Of a DNA stretch of 64,000 bases, positions 31,869 through 42,214 are shown one piece after another. The DNA is from Nothophaeocryptopus gaeumannii (taxonomy: Eukaryota > Ascomycota > Dothideomycetes > Mycosphaerellales > Mycosphaerellaceae), in the NCBI GenBank assembly GCA_031771865.1, contig JASISA010000040.1, positions 496,001-560,000 of the forward strand, given 5' to 3'. The notes below the pieces were generated by a model, which did not search any database, was not told where the DNA came from, and saw only the letters and a list, made by a program, of their open reading frames with translations. Positions within the stretch are counted from its first letter, which is position 1. Every line of letters begins with the position of its first letter. A program made the translations under genes and the position numbers.

Positions 31869-33958
31869 TTAGATTGAATGGTCCCAGAGCGCATCGAATG
31901 GATAGTCGAACGAACCAACGGGGAGCAAGAAGTCTGCTGGCAGATCTGCGAAGTTGCTATCAGCTTCTTCGGACGGTGCGCTTGCTTCACTCCCAGTGAC
32001 CTCTGCATTTGCGGTGTCGTTGGTCATTGCAGAAGTGACGCCAATTGCAGTCGCAATTTTTGCGATGGGCCCTGAGCATCGCTCGATGCAGAAATCGGCG
32101 AGATCCCACTCCGAAGATTCTTTGGCATTTCGAAGGCGATTTTGCAGGCGCACAAGTGAGATTGCGCATGCCCGCTTGGTTGATAGATCCGTCGATTCAA
32201 GCAAACATCGCAACAGAATGATAGTCGCTGCGACGAGGAGGTGTGCGGTGTACGGAAGCCAGAATTGACCCAGCTGAGAGTGCTTCAACGATATCACGAA
32301 CGTGATTAGCATGGACGCCGACTCTCGAAGCATGGCGAGGCGGTAAGACCTTGCTTCTGCGATAGTCGAGCCAGACTCCGAGAGAGTGTTCTGTGGGCTG
32401 TCAGTGCATTTCCAGTACGAAGTTTGGGTGACGTGCCTTGAATGCAACCCTGCACAGAAGCAGTTTGACCGACAGAAAGCAGAATTGCAGGTTGCTAGAG
32501 CCGTTGACCTGATCGTGAGCCTCATCTGCGTGTACGCGCAAGAATGATGGTAAAGTACTTTCCCATTCATCTAGCATGCACTCGAGACGGCGGACTTGCT
32601 TCCCAATATCCGCGCTATTAGGGTTCAAAGCGTAGACAAGCGGAAGCAGCTCCCCAAGGGTCTGAGATAACTTGCAGAGAGCTAAGAATGAGGCAGCAGA
32701 CTTGTTGTGAGCTTCTGATGCGTTCGCCAGTAGCAGAGCGTTTGGCAGCTGCACATCGCAATTCTCTCGTCGGACCAGTGGTGGAGTTCCATGTGTCAAG
32801 CTGGACCTTCATCATCGTTAATGCGTGGTCTCCGAGGCTGTCTCGTAGTAGAGACTCACCAGTAGTCATGAATTAACACGCCCCACCAGAGTCGTACACG
32901 CACTTGCTTCTCATGCTCTGTCGCTCGCCATGTAGCAGGGTCACGGTGAAGACCGAGGCTGTGCGCCAGCATGACCGTACGGCCCATGGTGACAATGTTA
33001 CCAGTAATCGAGATCACAGGCCGTCCAATAAGGTCCAGCATAGATGCATGGAGTGTGGAGATTGTCGATCCAAGGTAGTCTTCCTGTATCGCAGCAACAG
33101 CTTGGTTCCACATGAACACGAGATCAGGACGAGGATAGTACCTCAGGCTCTCTGAAAAGTTCCAAAAGTGCAACGCCGAAGCATAGATATCACAGACTAG
33201 GGCAGACGAGATGCGGTCCGGGTCTCTGTGCTAAAGCTCATGAAAAGTGACTCCATCGACGATCGGAAAGCATGGGTGTAGCTTATCAAAGTATCTGCTT
33301 ATGATCAGTCTGCAGCATTGCATGAAGATGTATACACATACAATTTTACCACATCAGTTTTGAAGCCGCCGAGGACAGCCTCCATGATCTCTCTCTGCTT
33401 TACGCCTGCGTTAGTATTGGTGACAGTCCTGTCCGGCGTCTGGGCACAGTGAGATACACGATTGGCTTCTCCGGAGCCTTCGAGATCAGGCTATAGGGCT
33501 TTCCAGAGGTAGAAGAACCTGGGCCGTGAGCAGTCAAGTAATGCTCAAGTATCTCCACATCTTCAGCCATCGGCGGATTCAGTAGTACAGAAGACTCGGT
33601 AGGGGAGGTGCCTGCAATGCTCGGAAACTGCGCCAGCCCTGATCGGGACGATGAAGTTGCACTCCCGTGAATCTTCTGCCTCTTCGCCGACGGACTCCCT
33701 GCGGCACCATGGCTGTCTTTCTGAGCATACTCGCAGGCCAAGCTTCGTTCCCGACAGAAACGACATGATTGTCCAGGGACATCGAAGTTGCAACGAATCT
33801 TGCGGTGGCTGTCCGAGCAAATGGCGTACTGTATCAGCCAGTGGCAGACGCGTGAGGGAGGCGTTGACCCTCACTCACCGACACAGATCACATGCCGGGA
33901 CTTTGTGTGAGCGATATGGACGCGTTCCAGATGGCGTCGCTGCCGATGAGGGGTTCAT
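31869..33958 (-). pseudogene. Zn2Cys6 / fungal-specific-domain transcription factor, broken
   Basis: Exon 1 (33958-33879) and exon 2 (from 33808) rebuild a Zn2Cys6 cluster: CDLCRHRKIRC, then CRFCRERSLAC (C-x2-C-x6-C-x8-C-x2-C-x6-C). A YLTVPRRRTGL segment follows. The expected continuation KQREIMEAVLGGF is out of frame, with a one-base shift near 33400. After another intron, the LYFDKLHPCFPIVDG block runs into an in-frame TAG at 33231-33233 where relatives usually have Trp. Downstream the fungal-specific domain continues (HFWNFSESLRYYPRPD; LAHSLGLHRDP) and ends near 31869 (DALWDHSI). One more junction near 32400 does not join cleanly. A full-length regulator cannot be made. It sits between the dipeptidase and the decarboxylase and probably regulated them once. 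Confidence 0.75.
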
Positions 33959-33973
33959 GTCGTGGATGATTAC

Positions 33974-34008
33974 GAAGTCAGAAGTCAGAAGTCAGAAGTC
34001 AGAAGTCA
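33974..34008. repeat. Five tandem copies of GAAGTCA
   Basis: A perfect 7-base microsatellite of 35 bases, starting 16 bases upstream of the ATG of the broken Zn2Cys6 regulator (minus strand, read as TGACTTC). It probably lies in the leader. Confidence 0.9.
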
Positions 34009-34243
34009 GAGCCTCAGAGGGAGATCGAAGTTCACAACGGGCCAGGGTGGATGCGCCGCCGCTAATATTGGCTTGGCATTTGATGAGTACTTCCATCAAA
34101 TCTCTCACTAAAACCATCTCCTTCGTTTGCTTCCATCTCCCGAAATTATCATCACAGGAAGAAGAATCTATACTATTCGTAAATCTCTACGACAAGGCCA
34201 GCACGACTGCCTGTGAATACAGTGTACAACTCGGATCTTCATA

Positions 34244-35794
34244 TCATGATCTCGCCTTCACCTCGACCTGCACGGCGGGCGCTGTCTGCCCAATCACCGC
34301 ATACAACGGCATCGTGCCAGGAGTCTCTGCCAGCGCCTTCTCAATAATACTCAAGCCGGTCTCGAGCTCCTCATCAGTCGTCGTGAGTGGCGGCGCGAGC
34401 CTGAAGACACCTCCAAACGACGGCATGGTGCTCAGCTGAGCCCAGAGACCCAGCTCCGTCATCCTGTTCGCAATTCTCGCACCCAGCTCAGGGTTGCCCT
34501 CTTTGCTTTCACGATTCGCAACAATCTCCACGCCGGCCATGAGCCCACGACCTCGGACGTCTCCAATGCTTCCATATTGAGACTGCAACTGACGAAGTCG
34601 GTGCTGGAACTTTTGGCCGAGTTGACGAGAGCGTTCTATCAGGCCATCTCGAACCACAATCTCGAGGACCTTGTCTCCAACACTGGCAGGAAGGGGATCA
34701 TTGATATGTGTCTGCTGCGAGTCAGTCGCTGAAACGGACGGTTTGAGTGCCACGCTGACCGTGTAGAAGAGGAAATGCTCCTTTGCGGCAAAGTCGGCGA
34801 TAGCGTTGCTTGTGACGACAGCGCTGAGAGGAAGCCCGTTTCCCACTGGCATACCATGTCAGTGTTGTTCACCGATAACGAAGACGATATTAACTCACGT
34901 GTCTTGCTCAGAGTGAGGATGTCCGGCACGACTCCTTCATCCTCCGTAAAGTGGTTGAAAGCGAACATGTCACCAGCTCGGCCAATACCCGTCTGCGCCT
35001 CGTCAACGATTAGCAGCATGCCACGCTTATCGCAGTGGGCTTTGATGGCATTGATATAACCAGGCGGGAGCACAAGCATTCCGCCTGAGCTGAGGATTGG
35101 CCTGCGGATTCGGAGTCAGTAATCGTCCAACGGAGACTGACCGAAACTTACTCAAGAATCACAGCAGCCAACGATCCGCAAGATTGTCGATCGACCAAGT
35201 CGAAACCGTAATCCAACTCTGTCTTCCAGTCATAGGACCCATCTGGGTGACGAAAGATCGATCGGTACGCATTCGGAGTTGGCAAAGCAAGATTCCCTGG
35301 CATGTTCGGTCCGTATCCTGCTCGCCCAGCATGATACTGCGCTGCGATGGCACCAGAAGTGACACCATGCCAGCTCGATGCCAGGCCAACGATCTCGAAC
35401 TTCCCCGTGTAGAACTTGGCAAGCCTGATTGCGGCTTCGTTGCTCTCACCTCCAGTGCTGAGAAAGAAAGCTTTATCCAACCCAGGTGGCGTCAAGGAGG
35501 TTAATCGCTTCGCCAGCGATATTACAGGTGGACTCAGCATGCCGGAGAAGAGGTGGTCCAGGTGCTTCGCGTGGTTGTGAATTGTCTCTACGATCTCGGG
35601 GTTGGCATGGCCGATAAGGGTTGACATCTGACCTGAAGATGTATTAATGCTGGAATCGAGCAGATCCTTCCATACTGACCTGAGGTCCAATCGAGCATGC
35701 GATGGCCGGATGCCGTGGTGATTGTCTGGCCTTCGGCATTGGTTATGATGTCGGGATGAAATGATGTGCCCTTGGATCGTAAGCATTTGGTCAT
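34244..35794 (-). CDS. 2,2-dialkylglycine decarboxylase (class III PLP enzyme)
   Basis: Five exons (35794-35680, 35632-35152, 35101-34899, 34845-34760, 34711-34244) splice to 450 residues. The enzyme decarboxylates 2,2-dialkylglycines such as 2-aminoisobutyrate to a ketone and CO2, then passes the amino group to pyruvate. The PLP lysine is in LTLSKTLGNGLPLSA and the PLP-binding Asp in VDEAQTGIGRAGDMF. Residues that set dialkylglycine decarboxylase apart from ordinary aminotransferases are kept: the Gln of TSGQMS and the Trp of SSWHG. Other matching segments include LDHLFSGMLSPPV and STGGESNEAAIRLAKF. The Met usually after WHG is Val here. A C-terminal tail of about 20 residues is extra. The gene is the last of the 28-36 kb block. 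Confidence 0.88.
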
Positions 35795-35929
35795 TATCCT
35801 TTCCTGTTGGCGTTGCTTGCATAGTGTAGCAACGATGCAGCGGCATCTCGCTGGAGTTGCTGCTGGTCGACGTTCTCGTACAATCTTGACATTGTCGGCT
35901 TTGTTGTTAAAGTATCTCGCATTTACTGA

Positions 35930-35965
35930 TCGCTAGAATCTCACGAGCTCGAGATATGAAATGCA
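35930..35965 (+). repeat. Direct repeat, copy 1
   Basis: It begins TCGCTAGAATC and contains ACGAGCTCGA. It matches copy 2 (35996-36031) at 32 of 36 bases, with start points 66 bases apart. Confidence 0.75.
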
Positions 35966-35995
35966 CTTGTCGAATGGATGCTTAGCTTGTCCTGG

Positions 35996-36031
35996 TCGCT
36001 AGAATCTTACGAGCTCGATATTTGAAACGCA
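35996..36031 (+). repeat. Direct repeat, copy 2
   Basis: Second copy of the 36-base unit, with four substitutions relative to copy 1. The core ACGAGCTCG, containing a palindromic GAGCTC, is unchanged. Confidence 0.75.
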
Positions 36032-36473
36032 GCGGTCTTGCAAACGAAAGACGATGGTACCCATCCCGGGCAAGAAATGCGCTGAGAGGGTTTCCGTCCG
36101 ACGGAAAAGTTGACGGGAAACTTAGATTGCCATTTCAGGCCGACGGGCGGGACTACACCTCCAACATCGCTTGGCTCGCACAATCGGTCTCGAAGACAGC
36201 ATCCTTCGCCGAATGATAGTGGGCGACAACTCTTCCACTATATCTTGCAATGGTCCAAGCATGGCTTGTGTTGACTAAGCTCTGCCAGTGTTTCGTCACA
36301 TCGTCAACATAAGCATCCCTCCCATTGCCTCAAGACTACTCCCCCTCCTCGAGCTTGACTAGCTCCACCCGGTATCGGTATCGAGCTCGTCGTCAGCACA
36401 TAACGATGAAAATTATAACATACGACCTCCTCACAAGACTCTGACACCGAAATTCATCAAGTAACAGATCAAA

Positions 36474-37307
36474 ATGGCCCCAGCAGCAAAAGACCCCGCC
36501 ACCACCGCCGTTGACGGCTCTGCCCGCCATGTCGAAGTCCCCTGGCTCGCCAAACCCTCCGGCGACTGCTGTCTCAAAGGCCACATGCACAGCGGTACCC
36601 CTCGCGGTCACTTTGAAACCCTCGCAGGTGTAGATACCTACGTCTCCCATCCTCCTGAGGGGAAAGCCAACGGAAACACTATGCTCTACTACGCGGATGT
36701 CTACGGGATGTTCCTCAACGCACAACTCATCATGGACGAATACGCCGATGCAGGCTATTTAACTCTTGGGTTGGACTATTTTAAGAATGATCCAATCTTT
36801 TTGCATAGAGATGGCCCCAAAGCCAGTAAAGAGGGATTCGACTTCGAAGTCTGGAAGTCGAAATATCAAGACTTCGCTGCGACAAAGGTACCCGAATGGA
36901 ACGCGGAAGTCAAGTCGAAGTATGGCAGCTCTAAAACGAAATACGCCTGTGTAGGCTACTGTTTCGGCGCCCCCTATGTCTGCAACTCCCTCGCGGATGG
37001 AACCTGCCAAGCCGGCGGTTTCGCTCATCCAGCGTTTTTGAAAGAGGAGCATTTCCGGGACCTCAAAGCCCCTCTCTTCCTAAGCTGCGCAGAGATTGAT
37101 CATACGTTTGGTACCGAAAGTCGGAATAAGGCGGTGGATATGATGTTTGAGGATGGAAAAGAGTTTAATCTGCAGTTGTTTAAAGGAGTTGAGCATGGCT
37201 TTGGGTTGAGGGCGAATTTGGATGTGCCATATGAGGCGTGGGTGAAGGAGCAGAGTTTGAAGGGGATTGTGGCGTATTGTGATTTTTGGCTCTCGCAGGC
37301 GAAGTAG
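36474..37307 (+). CDS. Dienelactone hydrolase family alpha/beta hydrolase
   Basis: An intronless frame of 277 residues from ATG 36474 (context AAAATGG). The nucleophile elbow is GYCFGAP near residue 162, with the Cys nucleophile typical of dienelactone hydrolases. The catalytic Asp is probably in SCAEIDHTFG and the His in GVEHGFGL. The early VYGMFLNAQLIMDEYADAGY segment matches the family fold. Bacterial members open dienelactone rings in aromatic degradation; most fungal members have no known substrate. No aromatic-pathway gene is adjacent, so I name only the family. Confidence 0.88.
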   Translation: MAPAAKDPATTAVDGSARHVEVPWLAKPSGDCCLKGHMHSGTPRGHFETLAGVDTYVSHPPEGKANGNTMLYYADVYGMFLNAQLIMDEYADAGYLTLGLDYFKNDPIFLHRDGPKASKEGFDFEVWKSKYQDFAATKVPEWNAEVKSKYGSSKTKYACVGYCFGAPYVCNSLADGTCQAGGFAHPAFLKEEHFRDLKAPLFLSCAEIDHTFGTESRNKAVDMMFEDGKEFNLQLFKGVEHGFGLRANLDVPYEAWVKEQSLKGIVAYCDFWLSQAK

Positions 37308-37714
37308 GTCTATTCTGCTTCTCTGCAGGTACTCGAAACCTCTGAATCGATCATAGAGATTGAACACGTATTTTGCGAGCGATGCGAATTCCATTTCGTG
37401 CAGTGGCTGCTGCGCCATCGCCCAACCAGCTCCCTGAACCATTCTAGATCACGTTCAGTCATGTGCGATTGTCCCCCTCGCCCAAGTGAGGTTGATCGGA
37501 GTAGAACTCCGTCTACTGCCCTCACTTAATTTCAGCATGCCATGCTAGCACACGCGGTAGCGGGCCCAGCGCAGTGGAGCCTCGTCTCAAGCGCAATCTC
37601 CTGGTTGTGATGCGTCCGCGGCATGCGCGGATTCTGCATGGCGCAGAGATCGCGATTGTGTGCCAAGATCAGTTGTCATGGCTCATCTGTCGGTCATACC
37701 AATTGCGTCCCGCT
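37308..37714. other. Convergent intergenic region
   Basis: It lies between the 3' ends of the hydrolase and SNU114. Nothing recognised. Confidence 0.4.
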
Positions 37715-40675
37715 TCAAGCGCCGTCCAACATGCCCGTCTCCCGCAACTGCCTCATAATCTCCGGCTCGACGTACTTGCTGACAGTCACGTCCTCACTCA
37801 ATCCCTTTCTCCTCCTCGTCTTGAGCACAAAGTCTCTCGCTGTGGCCTGCGCACTCGCAGGCTCCAGCGCTCGGAGCTTGATACTCTTATCGAGTGGATC
37901 GCCAGGAACCACGCTCCAGCGATCAAATACAAGCGAAACAGTAGCCTGTCCCTGCGTATGAATGCGAAGGTCCGTCTCAAACCCAAAGCTGTCAATTACC
38001 GGTATCAACCCCTTCACACTATAAAGAGGCGTGCCCGGCACTGGTGCATCGCTCAGCACGTGCCCTCTTCGTCTCGCCAAAACCGTGTAGAGTGACGAGA
38101 CTGCGTTTGCGGGGCCAAGCATTGTGCAGGAGTACATTGGCTCCATCAGTCTAGGTCCAGCCATAAGGAAAGACGAGTAACACGCGCGTCGAGCGGTTGG
38201 GATAATCTGGCCTCCGCCTCGGGATATAGCTTCCTGTGCGAGTTCGACATCCGTGATCTTGAACTTGACGTTGCGAATCGGTTCCTCGCAAAGTGGGCCT
38301 TCCCGTGTACCCCAGGCAAAACCTTGCCGTATTGTGTCCTTGACACTGCGAAGCAGCTTCTGATCGACGTCGGATGGCAGTGTGTCGTTCTGTAAGACGT
38401 TTGGGCCGGTATCATCGGGTCCAAAAGCCCATATATTCCGGCTAGCCAGGATGTCGTAGCCGTAGTTCTCCTCAAAGAATTTCCCAACCTTTCGGACTGG
38501 ATCCTTGATGCTGACTTTTCCTGACTCAATGTCCTGCGCAATTCCGTCGTCAAGAGGCTCGGCGACGAAAGTGAGCTTGTTCTTTTTGTTGGGTGTCAAT
38601 GCATAGCATTTCATTGCGCTCTGGTCGACACAGGTCTCGCAGAAGCGAGTGACGGGGTCTGAAACCTTGATCTCCATCTGCGCGTACAGCTTCCGGAGAT
38701 CGTGTAGAACGCAGTCCATGTACAGTTCGCCAGTGCCAAGAACAACGTGCTCGCCAGATTCCTCGACTTTCGTCGTGACTAGCGGGTAAGACTTGTTGAT
38801 CTTGCGCAGACCATCAAGCATCTTCGGAAGCTCAGAGGGATTGATTGGTTCGACTGCGACTTTGAAGACGCTTTCGAAGAAATGAACGACCGGCTTGAAG
38901 ATGTAGGCGTCCTCGTCGTCCGGCAGCTTCGGCGAAACAATGGTAGCCGTTTTCATAATCGAGTTGTCAACGCCGCCAAGCAGCACAAAATTACCAGCAG
39001 GAACACCAGACACGGGCACATTGTACCGGCTTTCCGCGATCCAGACGTCCTCAATCGTGGCGCTGACCATGTCTTCTTCATCGTCGATGCTGTAACCCTC
39101 GCCAAGCACTCTTACTGACTCGCCAGGTCTTGCTGTGCCGCTCATGACTCGCCCGAAGCTGTGGAAGCCCTGCGCATCTGAAGTGTTGAAGAGCTTTGTT
39201 ATTTGCACAATCAGAGGCCCGTCCGGATCACAATCCAACATTGCGGTTGCAGTCTTCGAATCGAGTGGTCCAGTGTAGTAATTCTCCAGTTTCTGCCGGC
39301 TGCCGCCCACTGGAGATGGCACGTGTTCTACGATCATATCCACCAGGCCTGCTGGCGGCCCAAAGAATTGCTCGCACACCATCTTCAACAGATCCTTAGC
39401 ATTGGCTTTCAACTGGCTGGGCTTCAGAGAGATGCCAAGGCTCGCGAGTGTCTTTCTGAGATCTTCTGGTGATTCGGACATTGTGTGAGAATACAGCTTG
39501 TAGATCGGCTCAAGCACAAAATGAACAAAACTTCTCTTCGCGCGCTCCTCGGTAGGCTTTCGTGTGAACTTTCGCGCACTCGGGTTGTAATAAATATCTC
39601 CCCATAGTCGCCGGCTGAACTCTTTCACGTCAAATTGTGCGTTAGGATAGCTCTCAGCGTACATGGCAGAGAAGCTGGGCAGAGTGAAACACCACTCCAT
39701 GCTGCTGCAAGTAAACGCCACATTGCCCTTCTCAGGGCTGACGCGGAATTGCTCGCCTTTCCCAGGAATCACGTTCTCGATGTGGGTGTTGACCTCCTCT
39801 ACCACATGCTTCAGCTTGAAGTATGCATCGGTTGGCGGAAGTTTCAGCTCCAGCATGAGACGGTCGACCTTGTTGACCAGAAGTACCAGAGGAAGCCCGG
39901 CAAGGACTGCGTGCTTGATAACTAGTTCTGCCTGGGTTTGCACACCTTCCACCACATCGACCACCAGGACAACACCATCGACCAGGCGAAGCGACGCTGC
40001 TACCTCATCCACGAAGTTTACGTGACCGGGAGTATCGATGATGTTCAGGAGGTGACTTTTGCCCTTCGTCCCCTGCAGAAGCACACTCATTGGACTTGCC
40101 TTCGTTGATAGACCTCGTTCACGTTCGAGGATATGTGTGTCGGTATAACGGATTGTCTCATCTCTTGCTCTGCCAGTCTTCTTCACATTAAAGGAGGAGA
40201 CATCGTGCGTTTGCGCCACCAGCATGTCCATGATGCTAGTCTTGCCATGGTGCAGATGCCCACATAGGGCAACGTTGCGTACTTGCTCGGGAAAGCTCAT
40301 ACAGTCTGTGAGGAAGCCACGATCGAAGTAGACCTGTGGCAGGTTCTCCTCCTCGACTGTGAACTTTTTGCGCTCCACTGGCGCAACGATGGGCTGTTGG
40401 AGCGTCTGTGTGTCTTCTTCCTGGACCAGTGTCTCGACATCGGCACCATAGACTTGCGACGCTGAAGGATAGTACTGCTTGTCCTCGTGTAGTACTACTG
40501 CATTTGATGGCCCCTCGTCGTCGATGTCCATCACCTCCTGCCCGCCTGCCGCCGCCGCCGCCTCTTCTTCATCCTCGTCCAGATATTGCGCGCCATCATA
40601 TGCGCCCGTCTCTTCCTCTTCGCTCTCCTCCGGCTCTCCAATGTAGTTGCCGAACTCGTCGTAGAGGTCGTCCAT
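37715..40675 (-). CDS. SNU114: U5 snRNP GTPase SNU114 (EFTUD2)
   Basis: A single exon of 986 residues. Snu114 is an EF-2-like GTPase of the U5 snRNP that helps control Brr2 and spliceosome activation and disassembly. The acidic N-terminus begins MDDLYDEFGNYIG, the classical start of the family. GTPase motifs are GHLHHGKTS near residue 143, IIDTPGHVNFVDE near 205 and LVNKVDRL near 255. The C-terminal half has the EF-2-like domains IV and V. The start at 40675 is set by that conserved N-terminus; an ATG 21 codons upstream would add an unrelated sequence. It diverges from ERG10. Confidence 0.96.
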   Translation of the reverse strand: MDDLYDEFGNYIGEPEESEEEETGAYDGAQYLDEDEEEAAAAAGGQEVMDIDDEGPSNAVVLHEDKQYYPSASQVYGADVETLVQEEDTQTLQQPIVAPVERKKFTVEEENLPQVYFDRGFLTDCMSFPEQVRNVALCGHLHHGKTSIMDMLVAQTHDVSSFNVKKTGRARDETIRYTDTHILERERGLSTKASPMSVLLQGTKGKSHLLNIIDTPGHVNFVDEVAASLRLVDGVVLVVDVVEGVQTQAELVIKHAVLAGLPLVLLVNKVDRLMLELKLPPTDAYFKLKHVVEEVNTHIENVIPGKGEQFRVSPEKGNVAFTCSSMEWCFTLPSFSAMYAESYPNAQFDVKEFSRRLWGDIYYNPSARKFTRKPTEERAKRSFVHFVLEPIYKLYSHTMSESPEDLRKTLASLGISLKPSQLKANAKDLLKMVCEQFFGPPAGLVDMIVEHVPSPVGGSRQKLENYYTGPLDSKTATAMLDCDPDGPLIVQITKLFNTSDAQGFHSFGRVMSGTARPGESVRVLGEGYSIDDEEDMVSATIEDVWIAESRYNVPVSGVPAGNFVLLGGVDNSIMKTATIVSPKLPDDEDAYIFKPVVHFFESVFKVAVEPINPSELPKMLDGLRKINKSYPLVTTKVEESGEHVVLGTGELYMDCVLHDLRKLYAQMEIKVSDPVTRFCETCVDQSAMKCYALTPNKKNKLTFVAEPLDDGIAQDIESGKVSIKDPVRKVGKFFEENYGYDILASRNIWAFGPDDTGPNVLQNDTLPSDVDQKLLRSVKDTIRQGFAWGTREGPLCEEPIRNVKFKITDVELAQEAISRGGGQIIPTARRACYSSFLMAGPRLMEPMYSCTMLGPANAVSSLYTVLARRRGHVLSDAPVPGTPLYSVKGLIPVIDSFGFETDLRIHTQGQATVSLVFDRWSVVPGDPLDKSIKLRALEPASAQATARDFVLKTRRRKGLSEDVTVSKYVEPEIMRQLRETGMLDGA

Positions 40676-41017
40676 CTTGGTGGGCGGCGTTGACAAGCAG
40701 CAAGATGGATAGTCGTGATGTAGTCGTCTTGGTCGCAAAGCACGCGACTGGAGGTCGTACCTGCCTCACTTGGAGACTTTTTCGAGGGCAGCCACGACTC
40801 ACGACTCGTGGCGGCTGCACAGGCGGTTCGGTCCGTATTCCGACCGTGGCGCTCTCACCCCACGCATTGGAGCTATCGAACGATTCCATTGTTTGGAGGG
40901 GCAACAATATTTTCACAAAGAAACACTTCCAACTCTTCTTCCACGTACATTTTGCCCTTCATACAATCAAGCTGTCCATAAGCCTCCATAACTTCTTCCG
41001 CGACACATACCGCAACC
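40676..41017. promoter_or_regulatory. Divergent promoter, SNU114 / ERG10
   Basis: 342 bases separate the two start codons, so two housekeeping promoters share this segment. I see no clear TATA box. Confidence 0.5.
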
Positions 41018-42214
41018 ATGGCTCCTCCCAGGCCAGTGTACATCCTCTCCGCAACCCGCACACCGACTGGCATGTTCCAGGGTTCGCTGGGCAGCGTGAG
41101 TGCAATTGACCTCGGAGCCCATGCCATCAGAGCCGCTGTCGAACGCGCTGCCATCAAGCCTGAGGAAGTCCAAGAAGTCTTCTTCGGCAATGTCCTTCAA
41201 GCAAACTTGGGCCAGAATCCCGCCCGACAATGCCTCATCTACGCTGGCCTGCCTGAGTCAACTGAAGCAACCACGATCAACAAGGTCTGCGCTTCTTCGA
41301 TCAAGGCCATGTCACTTGGAGCTGCTACAATCCTCACTGGCGAGGCCGATGTCATTGTTGCTGGTGGTACCGAGAGCATGTCGAACACTCCTCATTACCT
41401 TCCCGTCCTGCGAACCGGCGCCAAGTTCGGCAACCAGACCCTCGTCGACGGTGTATTGAAGGACGGTCTTACTGACGTCTACAAGAACGAGCACATGGGT
41501 CTGCAGGGTGAAGAGTGTGCCGATGACCACGGCTTCAACCGTAACGACCAAGACGAGTATGCTATTCGCAGCTACAAGAAGGCGATTGCTGCACAAGAGT
41601 TGGGCTGGTTCAGGGAGGAGATCACACCTTACACCATCAAGGGCACAAGAGGCAAGCCAGACACTGTCGTTGATAAGGACGACGAACCAACAAAGTTTAA
41701 CGAGGAGGCTACTCGCAAGCTCAGGCCGGCCTTCAAGAAGGAGGGCGGTACTGTGACTGCGGCCAATGCATCCCCACTCTCAGACGGCGCAGCAGCAGTC
41801 GTGCTGGCAAGCGAGGAGTACGTCCAGAAGAACGGACTAAAGCCTATCGCCAAGATACTTGGCTGGGGCGACGCAGCGAAGAACCCATCGAAATTCACCA
41901 CCGCTCCTGCCCTGGCCATTCCAAAGGCATTGAAGCACGCCGGCATCAGCCAAGAGGACGTCGATGCTTTCGAGATCAACGAAGCTTTTTCTGTCGTCGC
42001 TTTGGCCAACATGAAACTCCTCGGCCTCAGTGAGGACAAAGTCAACATTCACGGTGGTGCAGTTGCCCTGGGTCACCCACTTGGCGCCTCCGGAGCTCGC
42101 ATCGTCACTACCCTCTTGGGTGTCCTCCGTCAGAAGCAAGGAAAGATTGGTTGTGCCGGAATTTGCAATGGAGGCGGTGGTGCTTCCGCGATCGTGATCG
42201 AGAGGCTGGATTAG
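41018..42214 (+). CDS. ERG10: Acetyl-CoA C-acetyltransferase (thiolase)
   Basis: An intronless frame of 398 residues. It condenses two acetyl-CoA to acetoacetyl-CoA, the first step of the mevalonate/ergosterol pathway. The acyl-accepting Cys is in INKVCASSIKAM near residue 92, the catalytic His in GGAVALGHPLGASGAR, and the second Cys in CAGICNGGGGAS near the end. The N-terminus MAPPRPVYILSATRTPTG has no clear mitochondrial presequence and there is no C-terminal peroxisomal signal, so the cytosolic ERG10 type is most likely. Confidence 0.94.
   Translation: MAPPRPVYILSATRTPTGMFQGSLGSVSAIDLGAHAIRAAVERAAIKPEEVQEVFFGNVLQANLGQNPARQCLIYAGLPESTEATTINKVCASSIKAMSLGAATILTGEADVIVAGGTESMSNTPHYLPVLRTGAKFGNQTLVDGVLKDGLTDVYKNEHMGLQGEECADDHGFNRNDQDEYAIRSYKKAIAAQELGWFREEITPYTIKGTRGKPDTVVDKDDEPTKFNEEATRKLRPAFKKEGGTVTAANASPLSDGAAAVVLASEEYVQKNGLKPIAKILGWGDAAKNPSKFTTAPALAIPKALKHAGISQEDVDAFEINEAFSVVALANMKLLGLSEDKVNIHGGAVALGHPLGASGARIVTTLLGVLRQKQGKIGCAGICNGGGGASAIVIERLD

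Larger units (their letters stand above)
35795..36473. promoter_or_regulatory. Divergent promoter, decarboxylase / dienelactone hydrolase
   Basis: A 679-base outward-facing intergenic region. It carries two 36-base direct repeats (35930-35965 and 35996-36031), listed separately. Confidence 0.45.
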
